NCBI GenBank assembly: GCA_046543225.1 | Contig: JBKGZW010000186.1 | Location: 1-5,222 of the forward strand | Reading direction: 5' to 3' | DNA length: 5,222 nt | DNA from: SKKL01 sp046543225 | GTDB taxonomy: Bacteria > Actinomycetota > Acidimicrobiia > Acidimicrobiales > SKKL01 | Part shown: positions 1-4,814 of the stretch, piece after piece | Layout of the letters: each line of letters begins with the position of its first letter | Position numbering within the stretch: the stretch's first letter is position 1 | Position numbers and translations under genes: made by a program | Notes under the pieces: model-generated | Database searches by the model: none | Told to the model about the DNA's origin: nothing | What the model saw: the letters and a program-made list of their open reading frames with translations, nothing else

Positions 1-44
1 GGGAGGCCCTCGAAGGCCTCGTCGGGGGTGCGGAGGATCTGCAT
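1..44 (-). CDS. Haloalkane dehalogenase-like protein, N-terminal fragment
   Basis: The minus strand from the ATG at 44 reads MQILRTPDEAFEGLP and runs off the left edge of the window. A start of the form M-x-x-L-R-T-P-D-x-x-F-x-x-L-P is characteristic of haloalkane dehalogenases, alpha/beta-hydrolases that cleave carbon-halogen bonds with an Asp nucleophile; this is remembered family knowledge. The ATG is preceded by AGGAG six bases upstream, and a TTGACA-type promoter lies further upstream, so the start is well placed. Only 15 codons are visible, so the nucleophile, His and halide-binding residues cannot be checked. Other alpha/beta-hydrolases such as epoxide hydrolases are the main alternative. 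The gene diverges from a TetR regulator, a common arrangement for an inducible catabolic enzyme and its repressor. Confidence 0.6.
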   Translation of the reverse strand, partial: MQILRTPDEAFEGL

Positions 45-71
45 CAGGTGCTCCTGTCGGACGACCTCCCC

Positions 72-100
72 ATCGGAACAGCTGCGAGAACAACTGTCAA
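72..100 (-). promoter_or_regulatory. Candidate promoter of the dehalogenase-like gene
   Basis: On the minus strand a perfect TTGACA (100-95) is followed after 17 bases by TCCGAT (77-72), which matches TATAAT at three positions. Transcription would start near position 65, giving a leader of about 20 bases that contains the AGGAG ribosome site. The -35 box is strong and the -10 box is weak. A TGCGAG half-site (83-88) lies inside the spacer. Confidence 0.5.
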
Positions 101-102
101 TT

Positions 103-129
103 GATTCTGCGAGTGTGACTCGCACGATC
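103..129. promoter_or_regulatory. Candidate TetR operator in the divergent gap
   Basis: Positions 108-124 form a perfect inverted repeat, TGCGAGT-GTG-ACTCGCA. It is extended by GAT (103-105) pairing with ATC (127-129). A third half-site, TGCGAG, occurs 25 bp to the left at 83-88, inside the minus-strand promoter spacer. An arm-3-arm palindrome between a TetR gene and its divergent neighbour is the usual place and size for a TetR-family operator. The palindrome lies about 30 bases upstream of the regulator's start codon and just upstream of the minus-strand -35 box, so one protein could control both directions. Binding by this TetR is inferred from position. Confidence 0.6.
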
Positions 130-141
130 GCCGGGTGCTGG

Positions 142-147
142 TACTGT
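142..147 (+). promoter_or_regulatory. Candidate -10 box of a leaderless TetR transcript
   Basis: TACTGT fits the actinobacterial TANNNT -10 pattern and ends six bases before the GTG start at 154, so the transcript could begin at the start codon. No ribosome-binding sequence is visible upstream of 154, which agrees with leaderless translation. No good -35 box is present at the expected distance; that region is occupied by the palindrome. Confidence 0.3.
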
Positions 148-153
148 CGTGAC

Positions 154-759
154 GTGGCCGAAGCGGTGGTGGAACCCGAGTCCGACGGCCGGCGGGCCCG
201 TCGCGAGCGCAATCGCACAGCGGTGGTCGACGCCATGTTCGAACTGCTCACCGAAGGTGACGTCCCACCCTCGGTCGACGACATCGCCGACCGGGCCCGG
301 GTGTCGGTCTCGTCGATCTTTCGGTACTTCGAGAACCTCGACGACCTCCAACGACAGACCATCGACCGCTACTTCGAGCGGTTCGCCCCCCTGTTCGACG
401 TCCCCAGCACCGACGGCGACCTCGACGACCGCATCGCCGCGCTGGTCGATGCCCGACTGACGCTCTATGAAGCCATCGCTCCCCTCGCCCGCCTGGCCCG
501 AGTCCGAGCCGGCGATCAGCCCGTCATCGCCGCGTCGCTGGCCGAGACCCGTCGCTTCCACGGCGCCCAGCTTCGGACCCACTTCGCTCCCGATCTCGTA
601 GGCCTGGCTCGCGCCGAGACCGACGACCGCCTCGACCTCGTCGACACGCTCACCGCCTTCGAGGCGTGGGACCTGCTCCGAGACACACGCCAACGCAGTC
701 GCCGACAGATCCGTCGGATCTGGCTCACCGGTGTCCGTGCGGTACTGGCCCAACCCTGA
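154..759 (+). CDS. TetR/AcrR-family transcriptional regulator
   Basis: This 201-residue protein has the usual TetR length and layout. An Arg-rich N-terminal segment (residues 11-21) leads into helix 1 (AVVDAMFELL). The helix-turn-helix at about residues 40-60 reads SVDDIADRARVSVSSIFRYF, a close match to the family pattern, and is followed by the typical L-x-D-L. The remaining 140 residues are the predicted helical ligand-binding and dimerisation domain, which I cannot assign to a ligand. The GTG at 154 was chosen because the next in-frame start, at 28, would overlap the divergent gene and its promoter and adds Cys-rich sequence atypical of the family. It probably represses itself and the divergent dehalogenase-like gene through the palindrome at 103-129. 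Family assignment is firm; target and inducer are inferred. Confidence 0.9.
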   Translation: MAEAVVEPESDGRRARRERNRTAVVDAMFELLTEGDVPPSVDDIADRARVSVSSIFRYFENLDDLQRQTIDRYFERFAPLFDVPSTDGDLDDRIAALVDARLTLYEAIAPLARLARVRAGDQPVIAASLAETRRFHGAQLRTHFAPDLVGLARAETDDRLDLVDTLTAFEAWDLLRDTRQRSRRQIRRIWLTGVRAVLAQP

Positions 760-763
760 CGGG

Positions 764-801
764 CGGGCCGGGAACCTCAGACCCCGTCTTCCAGCAGGTC
801 C
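764..801 (+). repeat. Dispersed repeat R1, copy 1 (intergenic)
   Basis: These 38 bases, beginning CGGGCCGGGAACCT, match 3271-3308 at 36 positions. The mismatches are 779 (A versus C) and 786 (G versus A). This copy fills most of the 50-bp gap between the convergent TetR and PPOX genes. It can fold: GGAACCT (771-777) pairs imperfectly with AGGTCC (796-801), and AGAC (779-782) pairs with GTCT (786-789) around CCC. A bidirectional terminator role is possible, but there is no T-tract. Confidence 0.75.
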
Positions 802-809
802 TGTCTCAA

Positions 810-1352
810 TCAGGTGAACTGCCAGCGGGTGGCGCCGAACGGCGGTGCCGTCCCGAAGGCGTACACCACCTCGGCCTCGACCCGGTACAGGTACCACGGT
901 GGCGGGCCCGCGCTCGGGGCGCTGAACTCGGCGTGGAGCGCGCCGTCGCGGACCTCGGGTTCCCATCCACCATCCCTGAACGCGTCAGCCACGCGTTCGA
1001 GCTCGGCCCGGTCGGTCACGCGCTCGGCTCTGCCCTCGACGACCAGGTCCCACTCGTGGGTGGCGACGGCGAGCGAACACCGCGAATCGGCCGACAGGTT
1101 GCGACCCTTGCCTGTCGTGTCACCCGAGTTGAAGTAGAACGACCCGTCGACCCACACGACACCGACCGGGCGGGTGTGCGGCGCGCCACCGGACCGGATC
1201 GTCGTCAGCCACGGTGTGTGGCGGTTGGGTCCACCGGTGTCGGGCGCCTGGGTGAGGCCATGGCCGAGCCGCTCGAGTACCACCGTCCAGTCGATGAGCT
1301 CATCGCCATAGCCGTCCAGGTTCCGTGCGCTGACGGGATCGGTGATGGTCAT
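810..1352 (-). CDS. PPOX-fold (pyridoxamine 5'-phosphate oxidase family) flavin/F420-type oxidoreductase
   Basis: This 180-residue protein belongs to the split-barrel FMN/F420-binding superfamily. The first barrel strands appear at residues 47-74 (TPWLTTIRSGGAPHTRPVG, then VVWVDGSFYF). The diagnostic segment KGRNLSADSRCSLAV (82-96) corresponds to the family's K-x-R-N-L-x-x-d-x-R-x-s-l motif, which contacts the cofactor phosphate. HEWDLVVEGRAERV (99-112) is a central strand, and the C-terminus ends in a typical GATRWQF. A strong GGAGG lies five bases before the ATG at 1352. The length and sequence fit the actinobacterial general-stress/F420-dependent subgroup rather than true PdxH. FMN or heme binding cannot be excluded and the substrate is unknown. 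The gene converges on the TetR gene and lies 121 bp downstream of the GntR regulator on the same strand. Confidence 0.85.
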   Translation of the reverse strand: MTITDPVSARNLDGYGDELIDWTVVLERLGHGLTQAPDTGGPNRHTPWLTTIRSGGAPHTRPVGVVWVDGSFYFNSGDTTGKGRNLSADSRCSLAVATHEWDLVVEGRAERVTDRAELERVADAFRDGGWEPEVRDGALHAEFSAPSAGPPPWYLYRVEAEVVYAFGTAPPFGATRWQFT

Positions 1353-1392
1353 GTCGTCCTCCCTCGGTCGTGTGCTCCGGGTGAAGACCGTG

Positions 1393-1412
1393 CGGGACCG
1401 CCGAACTCATCG
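1393..1412 (+). repeat. Dispersed repeat R2, copy 1 (upstream of the PPOX gene)
   Basis: CGGGACCGCCGAACTCATCG is repeated exactly at 3378-3397 in the same orientation. This copy lies in the 121-bp gap (1353-1473) between the GntR stop and the PPOX start. Apart from this repeat and the PPOX ribosome-binding site I see no clear promoter or terminator in that gap. Confidence 0.75.
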
Positions 1413-1473
1413 GTTCCGCCAGCACCGAGGGGTCGCTGCCCGACCGCACGAGGTCGATCGGCGCAGAGGCGAT

Positions 1474-1854
1474 CTACGTGCGGAGCCGTTCGAACGCCTG
1501 CCGGACCTCGTCGAGCGCCACCTCGACAGGCACGCCACGCACGACCGCCGCTACCGCGAACAGCTCGGCCGCTTCCCGCAGACCCGACGGGTCGACCGCC
1601 GCGCCGGCCCCTCGCGGGCGCTTCGCGACCACCGTGCCCTGACGGCCCCGAGCCTCGATCAGACCGTCGCTCTCCAACAACAGGTAGGCCCGCTCGACCG
1701 TTCCCTTGGCCAACCCCAGATCGGCGGCCAGCTGCCGGATGGTCGGCAACCTCGTCCCCGGCTCCACCGCGCCGGAAGCGACGAGGCGCGCCACCTGCAA
1801 CCGAATCTGCTCGTAGGCGGGAAGCGCCGCCTCGGGGTCGACGCTGATCCTCAA
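1474..1854 (-). CDS. GntR-family regulator, YtrA type
   Basis: This is a short one-domain GntR regulator of 126 residues when started at the TTG at 1854. The winged helix spans residues 10-78: LPAYEQIRLQVARLVASG, then PGTRLPTIRQLAADLGLAKG, then TVERAYLLLESDGLIEARGR and GTVV. The tail of about 45 residues is helical and too short for a FadR-, HutC- or MocR-type effector domain, which points to the YtrA subfamily. The TTG overlaps the TGA of the preceding gene as TTGA, suggesting translational coupling, and the resulting N-terminus (M-R-I-S-V-D) matches the family well. An in-frame GTG at 1878 and starts further upstream would run deeper into the membrane-protein gene. YtrA-type regulators usually control an adjacent membrane transporter, so it probably acts on its own operon. 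Confidence 0.88.
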   Translation of the reverse strand: MRISVDPEAALPAYEQIRLQVARLVASGAVEPGTRLPTIRQLAADLGLAKGTVERAYLLLESDGLIEARGRQGTVVAKRPRGAGAAVDPSGLREAAELFAVAAVVRGVPVEVALDEVRQAFERLRT

Positions 1855-2660
1855 CGTCGCCCGCCCAGAGCCCGCCACCGCGGTGCGCCGACGTCGCGGT
1901 TCTGCCACCACCACACCACCCCGGTGGCCCATCCGGCCATGGCAACGACCGCCAGCACCCAATGCTGATGGTGATCGTGGAGGACCGCCCACTGACGCGC
2001 CGCAGCAAGCACCGACAGCGTGACGATCGGACGGCCGAGACCCGACGCCACCGCCATGCGCCGCAGTTCGTCGTCGGCCCGCTCGAGATCAGGCGCCACG
2101 TCGGGGCGGGGCCGCAGCGCCACCCGCCAGCCGAGCCAACGACGAGCGACACCGAGGACGAGGATCGCTCCCGCCCAGACGACCAACTCCGTCGCGGGTG
2201 CCCCGGTGACCAAGCCGACGACGACTGCCGCGCCCGACACGGCCAGCACGATCCGTTCACGGCGATCGGCCACCTCGTCGCGGTAGTCGTCCGCCGTCCG
2301 CTCCTGGAGCGATGCGACGCGAAGCCCTCTCGGGCGACCGAGCCGGAACGCCTCGGCCAGCACCGAGCCGGCCAACGACCCCCCGATCCCCCACGCCAAC
2401 AGTTCGACGGCGTTGAGCTCGAACGGCACGTCCGACTCCACCGCCCGGATCGTCGCGACCGCAACGCCGACGACCACGGCGACGATTCCACCGGTCAACC
2501 GGAACCGTCGCGACCGCTGGAACCACCGCTCGCACAGGACCAACGACTCACCGGTGAGGCCGCGCATCGCAGGAGGCGCGGCGACGGCCCGAGACGGCGC
2601 AGCAGCAGCCGCAGTGACCAGACCAGCGACCACCAACAGGAGCAGCAACGCCCGCACCAT
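1851..2660 (-). CDS. Multi-pass integral membrane protein of unknown function
   Basis: This 269-residue protein has about seven hydrophobic segments: residues 4-22, 55-72, 86-104, 137-153, 157-172, 211-226 and 233-251. The first could be a signal anchor. A charged loop (105-136) and a second polar region (173-210, with RPRPDVAPDLERADDELR) lie between helices. The C-terminal part has Trp-rich and His-rich stretches (HDHHQHW; VVWWWQ). I recognise no family and see no ATP-binding or catalytic motif. The ATG at 2660 has GAGAGG only two bases upstream; the adjacent GTG at 2657 would be better spaced. Its stop overlaps the start of the GntR gene, so the two are one operon and the regulator probably responds to the state of this membrane system. 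The minus strand codes here; the opposite strand is Arg- and Thr-rich and looks spurious. Confidence 0.75.
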   Translation of the reverse strand: MVRALLLLLVVAGLVTAAAAAPSRAVAAPPAMRGLTGESLVLCERWFQRSRRFRLTGGIVAVVVGVAVATIRAVESDVPFELNAVELLAWGIGGSLAGSVLAEAFRLGRPRGLRVASLQERTADDYRDEVADRRERIVLAVSGAAVVVGLVTGAPATELVVWAGAILVLGVARRWLGWRVALRPRPDVAPDLERADDELRRMAVASGLGRPIVTLSVLAAARQWAVLHDHHQHWVLAVVAMAGWATGVVWWWQNRDVGAPRWRALGGRR

Positions 2661-2686
2661 CGCCTCTCATCCCCACGTGTTCGTCC

Positions 2687-2715
2687 TTGACCGACCGTTT
2701 GTCCTATTAGACTAT
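2687..2715 (+). promoter_or_regulatory. Candidate promoter of the single-pass membrane protein gene
   Basis: TTGACC (2687-2692) is followed after 17 bases by GACTAT (2710-2715). A start about eight bases further on would coincide with the ATG at 2723, giving a leaderless mRNA. TAGACT (2708-2713) is an alternative -10 with a 15-base spacer. The -35 match is good and the -10 match moderate. Confidence 0.45.
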
Positions 2716-2737
2716 GACAGACATGTCCGAGCGTCCA
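2709..2737 (-). promoter_or_regulatory. Candidate promoter of the membrane protein/GntR operon
   Basis: On the minus strand TGGACG (2737-2732) is followed after 17 bases by TAGTCT (2714-2709), a TANNNT-type -10 box. Transcription would begin near 2702, with a leader of about 40 bases before the ATG at 2660. The -10 box occupies almost the same bases as the plus-strand -10. No clear inverted-repeat operator was found here. Confidence 0.4.
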
Positions 2738-3361
2738 GGAGCCACACAGCTCGACCAACTGGTCCCTCCGGTCGGGCCCCGCTGGCGACCCGCCGCACTC
2801 GTGGTGGTCGTGATCGTCGCCGCGATGGGGGTGGCCTACGTGTGGGGCAACGGCTGGGTGACCCCCATGGTCGACCGTCCCCAGCGAGCGATGTGGGGCG
2901 GAGACGACCAGGTCCACCTGGGCATCAACATCCAAGCACGCGGCGCAGACGTCGAGCTCGTCGACATCTGGGACCCGCCACCGGGGCTCGCCGTGCACAG
3001 CGTTCGGGTCATCGACGCCGGCCAGACACGGATCGACCCCACCACGAACCCCGAATCGCATGGGAGGCCACTGCCCGCGACCATCCCAACCGACGAGCCC
3101 GTGCTGGTTCTCGCTGTCTACGACGTCGTCGACTGCAACCGGCTGAGCTCGACACCGCTCGATGTCGAGCTCCGCCGTGATCTGGGACCGATCTCGATCA
3201 CCCGCACCCGCAGGCTCGAGTCCCTCACGATGCGCTGGACGGTCGAGCGCGAGGTCCCCCGCGACGAGATCGGGCCGGGAACCTCCGACCCCATCTTCCA
3301 GCAGGTCCCGGTCGGCTGGGCCGAAGGCATCACCTTCGCTGTGTGTGAACCCGACCAATGA
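2723..3361 (+). CDS. Single-pass membrane-anchored protein of unknown function
   Basis: This 212-residue protein has a short N-terminal segment, one hydrophobic helix (residues 22-42, ALVVVVIVAAMGVAYVW after W-R-P) and an extracytoplasmic part of about 170 residues. The outer part alternates hydrophobic and polar stretches (QVHLGINIQ; VELVDIWDPP; VLVLAVYDVVDC; ISITRTRRLESLTMRW), suggesting a beta-sandwich. Cys138 and Cys208 are the only cysteines and could form a disulfide. I recognise no family. The ATG at 2723 was preferred because it fits a leaderless transcript; the in-frame ATG at 2714 adds three residues. Residues 184-195 (GPGTSDPIFQQV) are encoded by repeat R1, so this C-terminal piece may have been acquired. 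The gene diverges from the membrane protein/GntR operon and converges on the MerR gene, whose reading frame overlaps its last 244 bases. Confidence 0.65.
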   Translation: MSERPGATQLDQLVPPVGPRWRPAALVVVVIVAAMGVAYVWGNGWVTPMVDRPQRAMWGGDDQVHLGINIQARGADVELVDIWDPPPGLAVHSVRVIDAGQTRIDPTTNPESHGRPLPATIPTDEPVLVLAVYDVVDCNRLSSTPLDVELRRDLGPISITRTRRLESLTMRWTVEREVPRDEIGPGTSDPIFQQVPVGWAEGITFAVCEPDQ

Positions 3362-4197
3362 GTCAGCGTGCGTCCGCCGGGACCGCCGAACTCATCGACG
3401 CGCACCGGGAACTCGACCCGGGTCATCAGCTCGTCGGGGACCACCGTCCGGGGATCGTTGAGGTAGATCTCCCGCGGTGGACCGGCCGCTTCGTATCCGT
3501 GCTCGGCGATCCAGGCGGTGAGGACGTGATAGGCGGGCGCGATCTCCAGGTAGGGGCCGTGGTGCACCGTGGTCGCCACCGCTCCACCAGCGACCTGCCG
3601 GCTCGACACCTCGGCGTCTCCCGCGAGGTCGCGATCGACGGGGATGCACAGCTCGAGCTCGCCGTCGGTCTCCTCGTCGATGACGTCGTGGAGCACCATG
3701 AACGGAGGCCCGGCCGGTTCGACGCCTGCACGACCGAGCGCATCCACCAACGAACCGAATCCTGCCCCCACATCGTCGCCGACCCGCTGAAGGGTCGTGT
3801 GGAACCTGGTCGTGGCCACGAGTCGCGGGGCCGCGTCGTCGAGCTGGACCGTGTAGGGCATGACCCCCTCGTCGCGCTCCATCAGTGCTTCGAGATAGCT
3901 CAGCATCCGCTCGTCGGCGGCCAGGCGTTCGGCGAGCCGCTCGCGATGCGCGGCGAGGTGCTTGCTCGCCACGTCCTGGCTGTCCGCGTCGAGCACCGCC
4001 TTGATCTCCTCGAGTGGCATGTCGACCGACCGAAGGACCCGGATGGCCTCGGCTCGATTCGCCTGGGCCGGCTCATAGAAGCGATAGCCGGTCGACGCAT
4101 CCACCTGCGCCGCCGGCAGCAACCCGTTGCGGTCATAGAGGCGCAGTGCCTTCACCGACAGCCTGGTCATCTGGGAGAACTGCCCGATCGGGATCAC
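3118..4197 (-). CDS. MerR-family regulator with GyrI-like ligand-binding domain (over-extended C-terminus)
   Basis: Started at the GTG at 4197, this is a one-component regulator of the BmrR/TipA type. The MerR winged helix is at residues 2-70: IGQFSQMTRLSVKALRLYD, then GLLPAAQVDASTGYRFYEP, then IRVLRSVDMPLEEIKAVLD. A coiled-coil dimerisation helix follows (76-108). The GyrI-like effector domain spans 113-266 (start MPYTVQLDDAAPRLVA, core ELELCIPVDRD, late motif PPREIYLNDP), where this fold binds hydrophobic or cationic drug-like ligands. After VEFPVR (261-266) the frame continues 93 more residues of Ser/Arg-rich sequence antisense to the gene at 2723-3361. That tail is probably not ancestral. 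An in-frame GTG at 4257 would lengthen the N-terminus by 20 atypical residues. GGAGG lies ten bases before 4197. It may regulate itself and the upstream GyrI-like gene. Confidence 0.8.
   Translation of the reverse strand: MIPIGQFSQMTRLSVKALRLYDRNGLLPAAQVDASTGYRFYEPAQANRAEAIRVLRSVDMPLEEIKAVLDADSQDVASKHLAAHRERLAERLAADERMLSYLEALMERDEGVMPYTVQLDDAAPRLVATTRFHTTLQRVGDDVGAGFGSLVDALGRAGVEPAGPPFMVLHDVIDEETDGELELCIPVDRDLAGDAEVSSRQVAGGAVATTVHHGPYLEIAPAYHVLTAWIAEHGYEAAGPPREIYLNDPRTVVPDELMTRVEFPVRVDEFGGPGGRTLTHWSGSHTAKVMPSAQPTGTCWKMGSEVPGPISSRGTSRSTVQRIVRDSSLRVRVIEIGPRSRRSSTSSGVELSRLQSTTS
3271..3308 (+). repeat. Dispersed repeat R1, copy 2 (inside a coding region)
   Basis: This copy matches 764-801 at 36 of 38 positions. 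Here it encodes GPGTSDPIFQQV near the C-terminus of the single-pass membrane protein. The two differences break the inner AGAC/GTCT stem of copy 1 but leave the outer GGAACCT/AGGTCC pairing. It ends 53 bases before that gene's stop, close to a convergent gene end, as in copy 1. Confidence 0.75.
3378..3397 (+). repeat. Dispersed repeat R2, copy 2 (at the 3' end of the MerR gene)
   Basis: This is an exact 20-bp copy of 1393-1412. On the minus strand it covers the codons for DEFGGP immediately after the end of the MerR protein's GyrI-like domain. It contains the GGG run (3379-3381) where an extra base could explain the lost MerR stop. Confidence 0.75.
3403..3861 (-). repeat. Tandem domain duplication, MerR copy of the GyrI-like domain
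   Basis: These 153 codons align without gaps to 4312-4770, with 93 identical residues by hand count (about 61%). The segment starts exactly at an internal ATG (3861) of the MerR gene, which corresponds to the start codon of the stand-alone copy. GAGGGG lies shortly before that ATG and could allow internal initiation. Confidence 0.85.
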
Positions 4198-4211
4198 TGC
4201 CGCGACACCTC

Positions 4212-4230
4212 CACCTCGTCGATCGAGGTG
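4212..4230. promoter_or_regulatory. Candidate MerR operator upstream of the MerR gene
   Basis: Positions 4212-4230 form a perfect inverted repeat, CACCTCG-TCGAT-CGAGGTG. It lies 15 bases upstream of the GTG at 4197, between the two GyrI-domain genes. MerR-family operators are dyads of this size, often with ACCTC/GAGGT arms, so autoregulation is likely. A CTGTCA (4234-4229, minus) could be a -35 box, but no convincing -10 box was found. Confidence 0.5.
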
Positions 4231-4237
4231 ACAGTCT

Positions 4238-4253
4238 CCCCGATCGGTCGGGG
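4238..4253. terminator. GC-rich hairpin between the two GyrI-domain genes
   Basis: CCCCGA-TCGG-TCGGGG is a perfect 6-bp stem with a 4-base loop, 32 bases past the stop of the gene ending at 4285. It lacks a T-tract in either direction, so termination would be weak. It could instead reduce read-through into the MerR gene or stabilise the upstream mRNA end. Confidence 0.35.
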
Positions 4254-4284
4254 TCACGTCGGTGGAGGTTGGGAGCGGGTCGGG

Positions 4285-4770
4285 TCAGGAAGCGGCAGCG
4301 TCCACCGGGAGTATGGGGATCTCGACCCGGGTGAGGACATCGGCCGGCGCGACCGTTGCGGGGTCGTTCAGGTAGATCTCCCGCGGCGGGCCGGCAGCTC
4401 CACGGCCGTGCTCGGCGATCCAGGCGTTCAGCGCGTGGTGGGCGGAACCGACCTCCTCGTAGGAGCCCTGGTGCACCGTCGCCGCCACCGTCCCGCCGCC
4501 GATCTCGCGGCTGGTGACCTCTCCGTCGCCGTCGACCTTCCGAGCGATCGGGATGCACAGCTCGATGTCGCCGTCAGCGTCGTCCGCGATGACGTCGTGG
4601 TAGACGATGAACGGCGACCCGGCAGGCTCGACGCCCTCGCTGCCGAGCGTCTGCATCAACCGGCCGAACCCTGCGCCGATGTCGTCGCCGATGCGATCGA
4701 TGCCGGTACGGACCCTGACCGCGGCGACCAGCTGCGGAGCCACCTCGTCGACCTGAACTGTGTAGGACAT
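4285..4770 (-). CDS. Stand-alone GyrI-like small-molecule-binding domain protein
   Basis: This 161-residue protein consists of one GyrI-like (SBM/SOUL-type duplicated) domain without a DNA-binding part. It starts MSYTVQVDEVAPQLVAAVRV and contains GDDIGAGFGRL, EGVEPAGSPFIVYHDV, IELCIPI, ATVHQGSYEEV and PPREIYLNDP, each with a clear counterpart in the adjacent MerR protein. It extends only nine residues past the shared VEIP/VEFP end, which shows where the domain naturally stops. The ATG at 4770 is supported by GGGAG with correct spacing and by alignment to the MerR domain start. Such proteins bind lipophilic or drug-like compounds; some are hydrolases for cyclopropanoid electrophiles and others are gyrase inhibitors. 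No function is certain here. It is probably co-regulated with the MerR gene and may sequester or break down the same ligand. Confidence 0.85.
   Translation of the reverse strand: MSYTVQVDEVAPQLVAAVRVRTGIDRIGDDIGAGFGRLMQTLGSEGVEPAGSPFIVYHDVIADDADGDIELCIPIARKVDGDGEVTSREIGGGTVAATVHQGSYEEVGSAHHALNAWIAEHGRGAAGPPREIYLNDPATVAPADVLTRVEIPILPVDAAAS
4312..4770 (-). repeat. Tandem domain duplication, stand-alone copy of the GyrI-like domain
   Basis: This is the partner of 3403-3861. DNA identity is highest in the stretch encoding AEHG to YLNDP, where long runs of bases agree. The two copies are direct repeats about 450 bp apart. Confidence 0.85.
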
Positions 4771-4814
4771 GATCTCTCCCTGCGCTCGACCAGCGCCTCG
4801 AGTTGCGTGGGCAG

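Noticed and set aside
28..153. A longer TetR start at 28
   Set aside because: It would overlap the divergent gene, its promoter and the palindrome, and the added 42 residues are Cys/Arg-rich and unlike TetR N-termini.
97..966. A 289-codon minus-strand frame spanning the TetR gene and the PPOX 3' end
   Set aside because: It crosses the convergent intergenic gap, is Gly/Arg/Val-rich shadow sequence and is opposite a firmly identified TetR gene.
666..1847. A 393-codon plus-strand frame opposite the PPOX and GntR genes
   Set aside because: It is Pro/Arg-rich, antisense to two recognised families, and spans the gap between them.
1349..2491. A 380-codon minus-strand frame overlapping the GntR and membrane-protein genes
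   Set aside because: It lies in a different frame of the same strand; the GntR fold and regular membrane helices are in the other frames, and this one is Arg/Gly/Ser-rich.
2495..3358. A 287-codon minus-strand frame opposite the single-pass membrane protein
   Set aside because: It has many His, Cys and Asp residues typical of antisense frames, and it runs across the divergent promoter region. The plus strand has a sensible membrane anchor and start.
4221..4253. CGATCG-rich palindromes as possible attachment or recombination sites
   Set aside because: No integrase or mobile gene is nearby, and GATC/CGATCG words are common throughout this GC-rich sequence. The better-formed dyads are explained as an operator and a hairpin.
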